DNA of 64,000 nucleotides from Corticimicrobacter sp040137905 (GTDB lineage: Bacteria; Pseudomonadota; Gammaproteobacteria; Burkholderiales; Burkholderiaceae_B). The translations under genes were made by a program, and so were the position numbers. Positions 26,850 through 35,373 of the stretch are shown here, piece after piece (positions within the stretch are counted from its first letter, which is position 1; every line of letters starts with the position of its first letter). The notes beneath the pieces were generated by a model. The model was not told the origin of the DNA and made no database searches. It worked only from the letters and a program-made list of their open reading frames with translations. Location: the NCBI RefSeq assembly GCF_040137905.1, contig NZ_JBEFDG010000066.1, positions 47,359 to 111,358 of the forward strand. The letters are read 5' to 3'.

Positions 26850-27740
26850 TCAGTAGCGTGCGTCCTTGGGGCGTTTCGACGGGTCGGGCCAGTCATTGAC
26901 CTTGGCCGGAAAGTCGGGACGCGGCTGATGGGTGAAATAGCCGGCCACGTCCACTGCTTCCTGGTCAGACAGGACGTAGCCCTGGCCGAGGCGGCCGTCG
27001 GTGTGGACGCCGACCGGCATGCTGGTCTTGACGAATTCGGCGGCCTTGTACAGCCGGGCCATGCCGGCACCGATATTGAACGACAGGTCGCCCCAGAGTG
27101 GCGGGAAGATGAATTCGCCTGCGGCATCCTGCAGGCCCTGCCCCTCTGCGCCATGACAGGAGGCACACTGGGCGGCATAGATGCGCCGGCCGTTTTCCAT
27201 GTCGGGAACCAGCGTCGTGTCGACTTTGCCGATGCCCATGCCCTGGACCAGTCCGTGCTCGGGTACGTCTTCCGACAGCCAGTCCATGTAGGCGATCATG
27301 GCGGCCATCTCGCGCGAACGCTTGTCCAGCGGCTTGCCATTCATGGAGCGCATCATGCAGCCGTTGACACGATCTTCGAGGGTGACGACGCGGTTGGCAC
27401 GCGGGTTGTACTGGGGGAAACGGTGGGAAATGCCGACGAAGGGCGATGCAAAGGGGACTTTGGCCTCGCCCAGGTGGCAACTGGTGCAGTTCATGGCTGC
27501 GCCGACATTGTTGGGCAGCAGGCGGCGGGTTTCGACCATCAGGCGTCGGCCGTAGTCGATCAGTTCGCCCTCCGGGCCGGCAGGCATGTCGCTGTTGCGC
27601 GGGGCCACGAAGGGGACGGGTTCGGGGCGCGGGGTTGCCTGGTCCGCGGCGTGTGCCGCCAGGGTGCCGATGGTGGCTGCGGATGCAAAAAGCAGGCCCA
27701 GCAGGCGAACGGGTGTCAGGGCGGGAAGATGGGCTTTCAT
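26850..27740 (-). CDS. tsdA: Diheme cytochrome c resembling thiosulfate dehydrogenase TsdA
   Basis: The 296-residue exported protein has a signal peptide ending AAHAA and two c-type heme sites: NCTSCH (85-89) and CASCH (192-196). Between them NGCMMRSMNG places Cys128 about 40 residues after the first heme His. In TsdA the active-site heme has His/Cys ligation, with the Cys in the same NGC..RSMNG setting, so this is a strong match. TsdA joins two thiosulfates to tetrathionate, and some members mainly reduce tetrathionate. GGAA six bases upstream supports the ATG at 27740. It is the second gene of an operon, 13 bases after the triheme cytochrome. Confidence 0.78.
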   Translation of the reverse strand: MKAHLPALTPVRLLGLLFASAATIGTLAAHAADQATPRPEPVPFVAPRNSDMPAGPEGELIDYGRRLMVETRRLLPNNVGAAMNCTSCHLGEAKVPFASPFVGISHRFPQYNPRANRVVTLEDRVNGCMMRSMNGKPLDKRSREMAAMIAYMDWLSEDVPEHGLVQGMGIGKVDTTLVPDMENGRRIYAAQCASCHGAEGQGLQDAAGEFIFPPLWGDLSFNIGAGMARLYKAAEFVKTSMPVGVHTDGRLGQGYVLSDQEAVDVAGYFTHQPRPDFPAKVNDWPDPSKRPKDARY

Positions 27741-27753
27741 GATGGATTCCATT

Positions 27754-29115
27754 TCATTGCGCGCGCGATGCGGCACTCGGGACATGGCTGGCGGCAGGGG
27801 CGTCGAGCTGTTTGCGCTCGCGGCTCACATCGGTGGCGGCGACGGCCTGGGCCTGGTTGCCCCAACTGCTGCGAATGAAGGTGAGCGCCTCTGCCACTTC
27901 CCGGTCGGTCATCTCATGCAGGGCTGGCATGGCAAAGGCCATGGCATCGTGCTGCGTGCTGGCCATGCGACCGCCCTGCAGTACGACGCGGATCAGCGAG
28001 CTGGTGTCGGTCGCCAGGATCGAGGGATTGCCGGCAAGCGCCGGGAATACGCGGGGGGCACCCATACCGTCCTGGCGATGGCAGCCGGCGCAGAATTCGA
28101 CGTATTCACGCGAGCCGGCACGGTCGTAGACGCCTGCCTGCAGCGCATCAAAGGCACCATCGTCGGCAATCAGGGCACTTTGGGCCGATGTGTCCGAGGC
28201 ATCCCTGGCGGGCAGTGATTTCATGAATTTCGCCATGGCATAGAGATCACTGTCGGTCAGGTATTGCGTGCTGTGGCCGACCACCTCGGCCATGGCCCCG
28301 ATGGCGGCCCCCTTGGCGGTACGGCCGGTCTTGAGCAACTCGACGATGTCTTCCACGCTCCATGCACCCAGCCCGGCAGCATGTTCGCCTCGCAGGCTTT
28401 TTGCATACCAGCCATCGATTTTCGAGCCTGCCAGGAATGCGTTGCCCTCGCGGCTGCTCAGGGCCTTTTCCTGCAGGGCGATGCCGCGCGGGGTATGGCA
28501 GGTGCCACAGTGGCCCAGGCCTTCGACCAGATAGGCACCCCGGTTCCAGGCGCCATCTTCTTCCAGGTCGGGCGTGAAGGGCTTGGCGTTCGAGAACAGG
28601 GCATTCCAGATGCCCAGCGGCCAGCGGGCCGACAGGTACCAGGGCACCTCGTCCGGCTGGTTGGCGTGTGCGACGGCCGGTACTTCTTCCATGAAGTAGT
28701 CATACAACGCCTGCATGTCTTCTGTCGTGATGCGGGCATATGACGGGTAGGGCATGGCGGGATAGAGGCGGCGTCCGTCGGCCGTGACTCCATGGCGCAT
28801 CGCTTTGTCGAATTCCTCGAAGTTGTAGTTGCCGATGCCCGTGTCGGTATCGGGCGTGATATTGGTCGAATAGACCCGTCCCAGATAGGGCATGTCCAGT
28901 GCGAGGCCGCCTGCCATGAAGTCGCCGCCGGGGGCAGTATGGCAGGCAACACAGTCGCCGACGCGCGCCAGGTAGGCTCCGCGTGACATGATCGTGACAT
29001 CTTCGTCGCCGGCCTGGGCGACCGGCAGATGACAGAGCGCCAGTGCCGCCGGCAGGATGCGCGCAAGCAGAAGGCCGGCGCGTGCCAGGGGCCTGAGGGA
29101 GGCGGTGAGTCGCAT
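27754..29115 (-). CDS. Triheme c-type cytochrome (AdhB-like subunit), electron partner
   Basis: The 453-residue exported protein has a signal peptide and three heme-binding sites: CVACH (55-59), CGTCH (203-207) and CAGCH (342-346). Segments such as YSTNITPDTDTGIGNY and RLYPAMPYPSYARIT are typical of the cytochrome subunits of alcohol and gluconate dehydrogenases, which pass electrons to quinone or oxidase. No dehydrogenase catalytic subunit (PQQ or flavin type) is adjacent; instead the TsdA-like diheme gene follows 13 bases downstream, so here it may be the electron acceptor of that enzyme. AAGGAAAG precedes the ATG. Confidence 0.82.
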   Translation of the reverse strand: MRLTASLRPLARAGLLLARILPAALALCHLPVAQAGDEDVTIMSRGAYLARVGDCVACHTAPGGDFMAGGLALDMPYLGRVYSTNITPDTDTGIGNYNFEEFDKAMRHGVTADGRRLYPAMPYPSYARITTEDMQALYDYFMEEVPAVAHANQPDEVPWYLSARWPLGIWNALFSNAKPFTPDLEEDGAWNRGAYLVEGLGHCGTCHTPRGIALQEKALSSREGNAFLAGSKIDGWYAKSLRGEHAAGLGAWSVEDIVELLKTGRTAKGAAIGAMAEVVGHSTQYLTDSDLYAMAKFMKSLPARDASDTSAQSALIADDGAFDALQAGVYDRAGSREYVEFCAGCHRQDGMGAPRVFPALAGNPSILATDTSSLIRVVLQGGRMASTQHDAMAFAMPALHEMTDREVAEALTFIRSSWGNQAQAVAATDVSRERKQLDAPAASHVPSAASRAQ

Positions 29116-29264
29116 GATACTTTCCTTGCCTTGGTGTAATGACAGGAAAAGGTTACGCGAGCAATACCCATGCCGCTATTGGGGTGATAAGTCACGCGAA
29201 TAGACGATTCTGCAGAGGGCAATAGGTAATTTGATCTATCCGGCAACCTGGCTGGAAGCGGACG

Positions 29265-29290
29265 TAAAAAAACCCGCATGTGCGGGTTTT
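29265..29290 (-). terminator. Terminator of the tRNA-Leu tandem
   Basis: An 8- to 10-bp stem AAAACCCGCA / TGCGGGTTTT is followed on the minus strand by a run of T. It lies 33 bases past the second tRNA-Leu. Confidence 0.85.
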
Positions 29291-29323
29291 CTACATATTC
29301 ATCAGAGATGAATCCTTGGAATT

Positions 29324-29408
29324 TGGTGCCCAGAAGAGGACTCGAACCTCCACACCCGAAGGCACTAGCACCTGAAGCTAGCGCGTCTACCAATTCCGCC
29401 ATCTGGGC
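29324..29408 (-). tRNA. tRNA-Leu (CAG), second copy in tandem
   Basis: An 85-base cloverleaf on the minus strand including encoded CCA. The anticodon stem CTAGC/GCTAG closes the loop TTCAGGT (anticodon CAG, reading CUG). A long variable arm and the TTCGAGTCC T-loop are visible. The sequence is identical to the copy at 29509-29593. Confidence 0.97.
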
Positions 29409-29508
29409 GTTCGTGCAATGCACGCGTACTGCAGTCCGTTATCAGAAAACTCGCATGCTGCGAATTGCTGACTGTGTTTCTGGCGAAGTGAAACACAACC
29501 GGAATACT

Positions 29509-29593
29509 TGGTGCCCAGAAGAGGACTCGAACCTCCACACCCGAAGGCACTAGCACCTGAAGCTAGCGCGTCTACCAATTCCGCCATCTGGGC
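29509..29593 (-). tRNA. tRNA-Leu (CAG), first copy in tandem
   Basis: Identical 85-base tRNA-Leu(CAG) with encoded CCA, transcribed first from the promoter at 29633-29662. CUG is the dominant Leu codon in this GC-rich genome, which explains extra copies. Confidence 0.97.
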
Positions 29594-29632
29594 ACTGCAC
29601 TCTGTGTTCGTTGCCGTTCACAGAAGAATGGC

Positions 29633-29662
29633 ATTATATGCAGTTCTCGATTGTTCCTGCAA
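29633..29662 (-). promoter_or_regulatory. Sigma-70 promoter for the tRNA-Leu tandem
   Basis: On the minus strand, TTGCAG (29657-29662), an 18-base spacer and a perfect TATAAT (29633-29638). Start would fall about 30 bases upstream of the first tRNA. Confidence 0.75.
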
Positions 29663-29773
29663 GCCCCATGTCTCATTTTTTTATTTTTTTGGTGCGCAGG
29701 GCGTTCCTGACGTGTATCTTTGCTACAACTGTGCCTTGATTCACTCCTCTATATATTGCTGCATCCTCTGCTT

Positions 29774-32242
29774 ATGCCTCAACTGCCCCCTGGTTTCGAT
29801 CCTGATGTCCCGACGCGTGAAGCGATTCTTCAGGCCCTGCGCGATGCCCCGTCACCGCTGTCGCCCGAAGAACTGGCGCAGCGCATGGGGCTCAAGCGCC
29901 GGGCTACGCTCGACGGCTTTGAGCGGCGGCTGGGTGCCATGGAGCGGGATGGGCAGTTGATGCCCAACCGCAAGGGGGTGCTGCTGCTGGCGACCAAGCT
30001 GGATTTCGTGGCCGGCAAGGTGGTGGGGCATCGCGACGGTTTCGGCTTCCTGGTGCGCGAAGATCGTGCTGGCCCGGACTTCTTCCTGTCCCCCCGCGAG
30101 ATGCGCAAGGTGCTGCACGGGGATCGTGTGCTGGTCAAGCCCACGGGCGAATATCGTGGCAAGCCGGAAGCGACCATCGTCGAGGTACTGGAGCGTCGCA
30201 CCGCCCGGCTGGTGGGACGCTTCCTGGATGAACGCGGCGTGCACATCGTGGTGCCGGAAGACCAGCGCATCAAGCACGATATCCTGATTCCGCCGGACGA
30301 GATCGGTGATGCCGAGCATGGGCAGGTCGTCACTGTCGAGATTACCGGGCAGCCGACCCGCCACAGCCAGCCGCTGGGGCGGGTGATCGAGGTGCTGGGC
30401 GAGGTGGATGACCCCGGTATGGAGATCGAGATCGCGGTGCGCAAGTTCGATGTGCCTGTCGAATTTTCCGAAGCTGCGCAGCGACAGGCCGGCAAGCTGC
30501 CGGAGGAAGTGCGTGCCTCGGATCTCAAAGGGCGCGTTGACCTGCGTGATCTGCCTTTCGTGACGATAGATGGCGAGGATGCGCGTGACTTCGACGATGC
30601 CGTCTATTGTGAAGCCATCGATCTGGGTACGGGTGGGCGCAAGCGGCCCGCCTGGCGCCTGCTGGTGGCGATTGCGGATGTCAGTCATTATGTCAAGCCG
30701 GGTGATGCGCTGGATCATGATGCCTTCGAGCGTGGTACCAGCGTCTATTTCCCGCGCCGCGTAATCCCCATGCTGCCCGAGGCGCTGTCCAACGGTCTGT
30801 GCTCGCTCAACCCTTCCGTCGACCGCCTTTCGCTGGTATGCGACATGGTGATCCCGGCAACGGGTGCCAAGGCCGGACAGGTCTTGGCGTATCAGTTCTA
30901 CGAGGCTGTCATCCATTCGCATGCCCGTACGACTTATACCGAGGTATGGGAAGCACTGCAGCATGGCAGCGGCCCTGCTGCGCGCGCCATGCAGCATGTG
31001 CTGCCACAGCTCCAGGGTTTGTATGAGCTCTACCAATTATTGATTCAGTCGCGCAAGAAGCGTGGTGCCATTGATTTCGATACGGTCGAAACCCGCATCG
31101 TCTGCAACCCGCTGGGCAAGATCGAACAGATCGTGCCGATGGTGCGCAACGATGCGCACAAGCTGATCGAGGAGTGCATGCTCGCGGCCAATACCTGCGC
31201 GGCCGATTTCATGGCGCGCAGCAAGCATCCGGGGCTTTTCCGCATCCACGAGGGGCCGTTGCCCGAAAAACTGGCCGATCTGCGCGAGTTTCTGCGTACG
31301 CTGGGCCTGACGCTGGGGGGCGGTGATGAACCGGCCGCCAGCGACTATGGCGCGACCATCCAGGCCGCGCGGGCACGTCCCGATTTTGCGCTGGTGCAGA
31401 CCATGTGCCTGCGTTCCATGCAGCAGGCCATCTACAGTCCTGACAATGTCGGCCACTTTGGCCTGGCCTATCCGGCCTATACCCATTTCACCTCGCCGAT
31501 CCGGCGCTATCCCGATCTGCTGACGCATCGGGTCATCAAGGCGTTGCTCAAGCGGGGGCGCTATGTTCCCGACGCCATCGTCAAGATGGTGCCGGTGGGC
31601 ACCCGCAAGGAAAGCGAACATGCGCTCTGGGAGCGCCAGGGTCTGATGCTGTCGGCCACCGAACGCCGCGCCGACGAAGCCTCCCGCGACGTGGAGGCCT
31701 GGCTCAAGTGCTGGTTCGTGCGTGAGCGAGTGGGCGAAGAATTCAGCGGCAAGGTCACGGGCGTGGCCGGTTTCGGCATTTTCGTCACGCTCGATACCCT
31801 GCACGTCGAAGGGCTGGTTCATGTGTCCGAGCTGGGCAGCGAGTATTTCAGCTTCAACGAGGCCCTGCACGAATTGCGCGGCGAGCGTACCGGCATGCGT
31901 TATCGCCTGATGGATGCCGTGCAGGTGCAGGTTGCCCGAGTTGACCTGGAGGCGCGCCGGATCGAATTCCGGCTGGTCGAGGGAACCGGATTCCAGGCGC
32001 TGAACAAGGCGGCGGCGCGTCAGTCCCAGCAGGATCAGGGTGGGCGACGCATCAAGAAGGCCGCAGGGGCCAAGCCCGAGGCGCTCAAGGGCACCACGGC
32101 CAGCCAGCGTCGTGCTGCTGCCCGCAAGGAGGCCAAGGATGCGCGCCAGCCGGAAATCAGGACGCGTCCGGATGAGCATGTTCCGGCCAAGTCCGGTGCA
32201 CGCAAGGCGGCCGCCAAGCGGGGCGGTCGCGGCAAGAAGTGA
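29774..32242 (+). CDS. rnr: Ribonuclease R
   Basis: RNase R is the 3-prime to 5-prime exoribonuclease able to degrade structured RNA. The 822-residue product has an N-terminal winged-helix domain (about 15-75), cold-shock domains, the RNB catalytic domain with DGEDARDFDDAVYCE carrying the metal-binding Asp residues, and a C-terminal S1 domain (GEEFSGKVTGVAGFGIFVTL). A Lys/Arg/Ala-rich basic tail of about 85 residues follows, typical of RNase R and longer than in RNase II. The ATG at 29774 fits the family start; no strong ribosome site is seen. rlmB follows 73 bases downstream, the classic rnr-rlmB pair. Confidence 0.95.
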   Translation: MPQLPPGFDPDVPTREAILQALRDAPSPLSPEELAQRMGLKRRATLDGFERRLGAMERDGQLMPNRKGVLLLATKLDFVAGKVVGHRDGFGFLVREDRAGPDFFLSPREMRKVLHGDRVLVKPTGEYRGKPEATIVEVLERRTARLVGRFLDERGVHIVVPEDQRIKHDILIPPDEIGDAEHGQVVTVEITGQPTRHSQPLGRVIEVLGEVDDPGMEIEIAVRKFDVPVEFSEAAQRQAGKLPEEVRASDLKGRVDLRDLPFVTIDGEDARDFDDAVYCEAIDLGTGGRKRPAWRLLVAIADVSHYVKPGDALDHDAFERGTSVYFPRRVIPMLPEALSNGLCSLNPSVDRLSLVCDMVIPATGAKAGQVLAYQFYEAVIHSHARTTYTEVWEALQHGSGPAARAMQHVLPQLQGLYELYQLLIQSRKKRGAIDFDTVETRIVCNPLGKIEQIVPMVRNDAHKLIEECMLAANTCAADFMARSKHPGLFRIHEGPLPEKLADLREFLRTLGLTLGGGDEPAASDYGATIQAARARPDFALVQTMCLRSMQQAIYSPDNVGHFGLAYPAYTHFTSPIRRYPDLLTHRVIKALLKRGRYVPDAIVKMVPVGTRKESEHALWERQGLMLSATERRADEASRDVEAWLKCWFVRERVGEEFSGKVTGVAGFGIFVTLDTLHVEGLVHVSELGSEYFSFNEALHELRGERTGMRYRLMDAVQVQVARVDLEARRIEFRLVEGTGFQALNKAAARQSQQDQGGRRIKKAAGAKPEALKGTTASQRRAAARKEAKDARQPEIRTRPDEHVPAKSGARKAAAKRGGRGKK

Positions 32243-32315
32243 TGGTGTAATGTATGCCACGCCGCTTTCCCGGACGGGGGCGGCATGGTGATGGATCTAT
32301 CGAGTCAATTTTCCT

Positions 32316-33053
32316 ATGCAAGCAACACAAGTATTGAGCGGCTTCCACGCAGTGACGGCCCGGCTGCGCCATGCGCCTGATTCCGTGCGTGAACTTTATG
32401 TCGATGCCAGTCGGCGCGACAAGCGCATGCAGTCGCTGACTGATCAGGCCCAGCGGCATGGCTGCCGGGTACATGCGGTCGATGCCGCGCGCCTGGACGG
32501 GCTGGCCAAAGGCGTGCGCCACCAGGGCGTAGTCGCTGTGGTCGAGGCCCGCGAACTGGCTGTCGACCTCGATGAAGTGCTTGAAAGCATCACTGTGCCA
32601 CCGTTGCTTCTGATTCTGGATGGCGTGACCGATCCCCACAATCTGGGGGCCTGCCTGCGCACGGCAGATGCTGCTGGCGTGCATGCCGTGGTGGCCCCGC
32701 GTGACCGTTCGGTTGGACTGACGCCGGCGGTGCAACGGGTTGCCTGCGGTGCGGCCGATACAGTGCCCTATATAACCGTCACAAATTTGGCGCGCACGAT
32801 GCGTCACCTGAAGGAATGTGGCATCTGGCTGGTCGGTACCGATGATCAGGCGACTGATACACTGCATGCTGTCGATGCTGCCGGCCCCATGGCATGGGTC
32901 ATGGGGGCCGAGGGCGAGGGCATGCGCCGACTGACCCGTGAAAGCTGCGACCAGTTGGTGCGCATCCCGATGCTCGGGTCGGTCGAAAGCCTCAATGTCA
33001 GTGTGGCATCTGCCGTCTGCCTGTACGAAACCGTACGCCAGCGACAATCCTGA
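32316..33053 (+). CDS. rlmB: 23S rRNA (guanosine-2-prime-O)-methyltransferase RlmB
   Basis: RlmB methylates the ribose of G2251 in 23S rRNA. The 245-residue SpoU-family protein has an N-terminal substrate-binding domain (VLSGFHAVTARLRHAPDSVR) and the knotted SPOUT domain with the three motifs LDGVTDPHNLGACLRTADAA, WVMGAEGEGMRRL and IPMLGSVESLNVSVASAV. It lies just downstream of rnr, as in many proteobacteria, which supports RlmB over other SpoU enzymes. Confidence 0.94.
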   Translation: MQATQVLSGFHAVTARLRHAPDSVRELYVDASRRDKRMQSLTDQAQRHGCRVHAVDAARLDGLAKGVRHQGVVAVVEARELAVDLDEVLESITVPPLLLILDGVTDPHNLGACLRTADAAGVHAVVAPRDRSVGLTPAVQRVACGAADTVPYITVTNLARTMRHLKECGIWLVGTDDQATDTLHAVDAAGPMAWVMGAEGEGMRRLTRESCDQLVRIPMLGSVESLNVSVASAVCLYETVRQRQS

Positions 33054-33080
33054 TTTCCATTTTCTGCAAGTAGATTCATC

Positions 33081-34322
33081 ATGGCCTCGCACGGCTTTAC
33101 TTCATCCATCCTGCACTCCGACCGCCGTCAATCCATCGAGTACGGTGCCACTCACCAGCCCATGCATACGGCAGCCGCCTATCGCTACGATGACGTACGC
33201 GATCTGGTGGCCGTGTTCCAGGGGCGCCCGGGCTTCAGCTATGGGCGCCAGGGTACGCCAACCACCGCCGCGCTTGAGAGCAAGGTCAGCGTGATGGAGG
33301 CCGGTGTCGGTACGGTCTCGTTCGCCACAGGCATGGCGGCGCTGGCAGGGATCTTCGTCAGTCTGCTGCGCGCCGGTGACCATCTGGTGGCCAGCCAGTA
33401 TATTTTCGGCAATACCAACAGTCTGCTGGGCACGCTCAGTGCGCTGGGCGTGGAGGTAACGCTGGTCGATGCCACCGATGTGGCCCAGGTCGAAGCGGCG
33501 CTGCGGCCCGAAACCCGCATGGTCTTTGCCGAGACGATCGCCAATCCGGGCACGCAGATCGCTGATCTGGCGGCCATCGGCGCGTTATGCCAGGCACGCA
33601 ATCTTGTCTATGTCGTCGATAACACCATGACCTCGTCGTGGATGTTCCGTCCGGCTACGGTGGGTGCCTCGCTGGTCATGAATTCCCTGTCCAAGTACAT
33701 GGGCGGGCATGGGCACGCACTGGGCGGCTCGGTCACCGACACAGGGCTTTACGACTGGAGCGCCTATCCCAATATCTATGATGCCTACAAGGGAGGCAAG
33801 CCCACCTCCTGGGGGCTGACCCAGATCAAGAAAAAAGGCTTGCGCGACATGGGTGGCACGCTGTCTTCCGAGACGGCACATCGGATTGCGATCGGCTGCG
33901 AGACGCTGGCGCTGCGCATGGCTCGAGCCTGCGACAACGCGCTGGCACTGGCCCGTTTCCTGGAGGTGCATCCTGGCGTTGCGCGCGTGCATTATCCAGG
34001 CCTGGCACAGCATCCCCAGCATGCGCGGGCTGGCGAGCTGTTCGGCAACCGCTACGGTGCGCTGCTGGGCGTGGAGTTGGCCGAAGGCATTGATTGCTTC
34101 GAATTTCTCAACCTGCTGCAGGTCGTGATCCTGTCCACCCATGTGGGCGATACGCGTACGCTGGCGTTGCCCGCTGCACACACCATCTACCATGAAATGG
34201 GTGCAGAGCGTCGTGCGCAGATGGGAATTGCCGATAGTCTGATCCGTGTTTCGGTCGGAATTGAAGAAATCGATGATCTGATTGATGATTTCGGGGCAGC
34301 CCTGAAAAAAATGCTGGCATAA
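33081..34322 (+). CDS. Cys/Met-metabolism PLP enzyme (cystathionine gamma-synthase family)
   Basis: The 413-residue fold-type I PLP enzyme belongs to the cystathionine gamma-synthase / O-acetylhomoserine sulfhydrylase / methionine gamma-lyase family. It shows FSYGRQGTPTTAALE, the ring-stacking region TVSFATGMAALAG, VYVVDNTMTSSW and the PLP lysine Lys205 in NSLSKYMGGHG. Residues separating synthase from lyase activity cannot be judged by eye, so the exact reaction is open. It follows rlmB after 27 bases on the same strand. A role in methionine or cysteine metabolism is a family-level inference. Confidence 0.8.
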   Translation: MASHGFTSSILHSDRRQSIEYGATHQPMHTAAAYRYDDVRDLVAVFQGRPGFSYGRQGTPTTAALESKVSVMEAGVGTVSFATGMAALAGIFVSLLRAGDHLVASQYIFGNTNSLLGTLSALGVEVTLVDATDVAQVEAALRPETRMVFAETIANPGTQIADLAAIGALCQARNLVYVVDNTMTSSWMFRPATVGASLVMNSLSKYMGGHGHALGGSVTDTGLYDWSAYPNIYDAYKGGKPTSWGLTQIKKKGLRDMGGTLSSETAHRIAIGCETLALRMARACDNALALARFLEVHPGVARVHYPGLAQHPQHARAGELFGNRYGALLGVELAEGIDCFEFLNLLQVVILSTHVGDTRTLALPAAHTIYHEMGAERRAQMGIADSLIRVSVGIEEIDDLIDDFGAALKKMLA

Positions 34323-34379
34323 TGCGCTTTTTTCGGATGCTCGCGCAGCAATGCGGGATTGTCCGGAGGCAGGCGCAGC

Positions 34380-34409
34380 TTGACAGTGCGGGCCCTGAAC
34401 GGGCTTAAT
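34380..34409 (+). promoter_or_regulatory. Sigma-70 promoter of hupB
   Basis: A consensus TTGACA (34380-34385), an 18-base spacer and CTTAAT (34404-34409). It would give a leader of about 150 bases before the HU start codon. Confidence 0.6.
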
Positions 34410-34568
34410 ACGCGTCTGTGTCTGCCACATCTTGCCCGGCCGAAACTGTTCGGGCATTGCAACGTGCAGGCGCCAGGGGGAGGTTCCAGGCTGTGCCAGG
34501 CCGTTCCGTAGTCTGGCGCTCTGGCTTGCACATTTAATTTCACGACCTTGCATAGGGGTATTACTTCA

Positions 34569-34841
34569 ATGAACAAAACAGAGCTCATCGATCACATCGC
34601 CAGTGAAGCCGACATCTCCAAAGCCTCCGCTGCGCGTGCGCTGGATGCATTTGTGGATGCCGTGACGACCACGCTCAAGAACGGCGATACCGTGACCCTG
34701 GTTGGCTTCGGTTCCTTCGCTGTGTCGACCCGTGCTGCCCGCACCGGCCGCAATCCCCGCACCGGCGAAGAACTCAAGATCAAAGAGGCTCGCCTGCCCA
34801 AGTTCCGTCCCGGCAAGAGCCTGAAGGACGCAGTGAACTAA
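34569..34841 (+). CDS. hupB: DNA-binding protein HU
   Basis: HU is the small abundant nucleoid protein that bends DNA as a dimer. The 90-residue product begins MNKTELIDHIASEADISKAS and has the family signature GFGSFAVSTRAARTGRNPRT in the DNA-binding arm, including the conserved RNP motif. Length is exactly that of HU. The start at 34569 is chosen over an in-frame start at 34548 because it matches HU N-termini. It has a long leader with a consensus promoter upstream and is followed directly by the tRNA-Val promoter. Confidence 0.95.
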   Translation: MNKTELIDHIASEADISKASAARALDAFVDAVTTTLKNGDTVTLVGFGSFAVSTRAARTGRNPRTGEELKIKEARLPKFRPGKSLKDAVN

Positions 34842-34849
34842 ATTTCTGC

Positions 34850-34855
34850 TATAAT
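34850..34855 (+). promoter_or_regulatory. -10 element of the tRNA-Val promoter
   Basis: A perfect TATAAT 33 bases before the tRNA-Val 5-prime end; the -35 region falls inside the end of hupB and is weak. The left arm of an 11-bp inverted repeat (34853-34863) overlaps it. Confidence 0.6.
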
Positions 34856-34888
34856 CGCATTCGCGTTTGCATTGCGAGTGGTGCCTCC

Positions 34889-34964
34889 GGGTGCTTAGCT
34901 CAGTTGGTAGAGCGGCGCCTTTACACGGCGTAGGTCGGGGGTTCGAGCCCCTCAGCACCCACCA
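34889..34964 (+). tRNA. tRNA-Val (TAC)
   Basis: A 76-base cloverleaf with encoded CCA. The acceptor stem GGGTGCT pairs with AGCACCC. The anticodon loop is TTTACAC (anticodon TAC). The T-loop GTTCGAGCC is present. A strong terminator follows 25 bases later. Confidence 0.97.
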
Positions 34965-34989
34965 CACCGAATGCGATTGCAGAAGTCAG

Positions 34990-35020
34990 AACGGTCGTGC
35001 ATGCGACCGTTTGTTTTTTT
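34990..35020 (+). terminator. Terminator after tRNA-Val
   Basis: An 8-bp stem AACGGTCG / CGACCGTT with a six-base loop is followed by TGTTTTTTT. It separates the tRNA from rpsO. Confidence 0.9.
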
Positions 35021-35074
35021 ATCATTCCACGTCAAGGCTCCTCGGCCCTGACGCCAGTACATACGAGGATAGAA

Positions 35075-35344
35075 ATGTCTGTTGCTGATATCAAGAAGTC
35101 CGACATCGTCGCCGAATTCCAACGTGCCCAGGGCGACACCGGTTCCCCTGAAGTCCAGGTCGCACTGCTGACCGCCCGCATCAACGAACTGACGGGTCAC
35201 TTCAAAGAGCACAAGAAAGATCACCACTCGCGTCGCGGTCTGCTGCGCATGGTCAGCCGCCGTCGCAAGCTGCTGGACTACCTCAAGGGTCGCAATCCTG
35301 ACGCCTACCGTGCTCTGATCGAAAAGCTCGGCCTGCGCAAGTGA
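35075..35344 (+). CDS. rpsO: 30S ribosomal protein S15
   Basis: S15 is a primary 16S-binding protein of the small subunit platform. The 89-residue product has the family signature LTARINELTGHFKEHKKDHH and RRGLLRMVSRRRKLLDYLK. The start at 35075 has GAGGAT upstream and gives the exact family length. It is followed by a terminator-like hairpin and then pnp, the conserved rpsO-pnp order. Confidence 0.97.
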   Translation: MSVADIKKSDIVAEFQRAQGDTGSPEVQVALLTARINELTGHFKEHKKDHHSRRGLLRMVSRRRKLLDYLKGRNPDAYRALIEKLGLRK

Positions 35345-35373
35345 TCGACAGGACCGGCATCCGGTAAAAGCAA

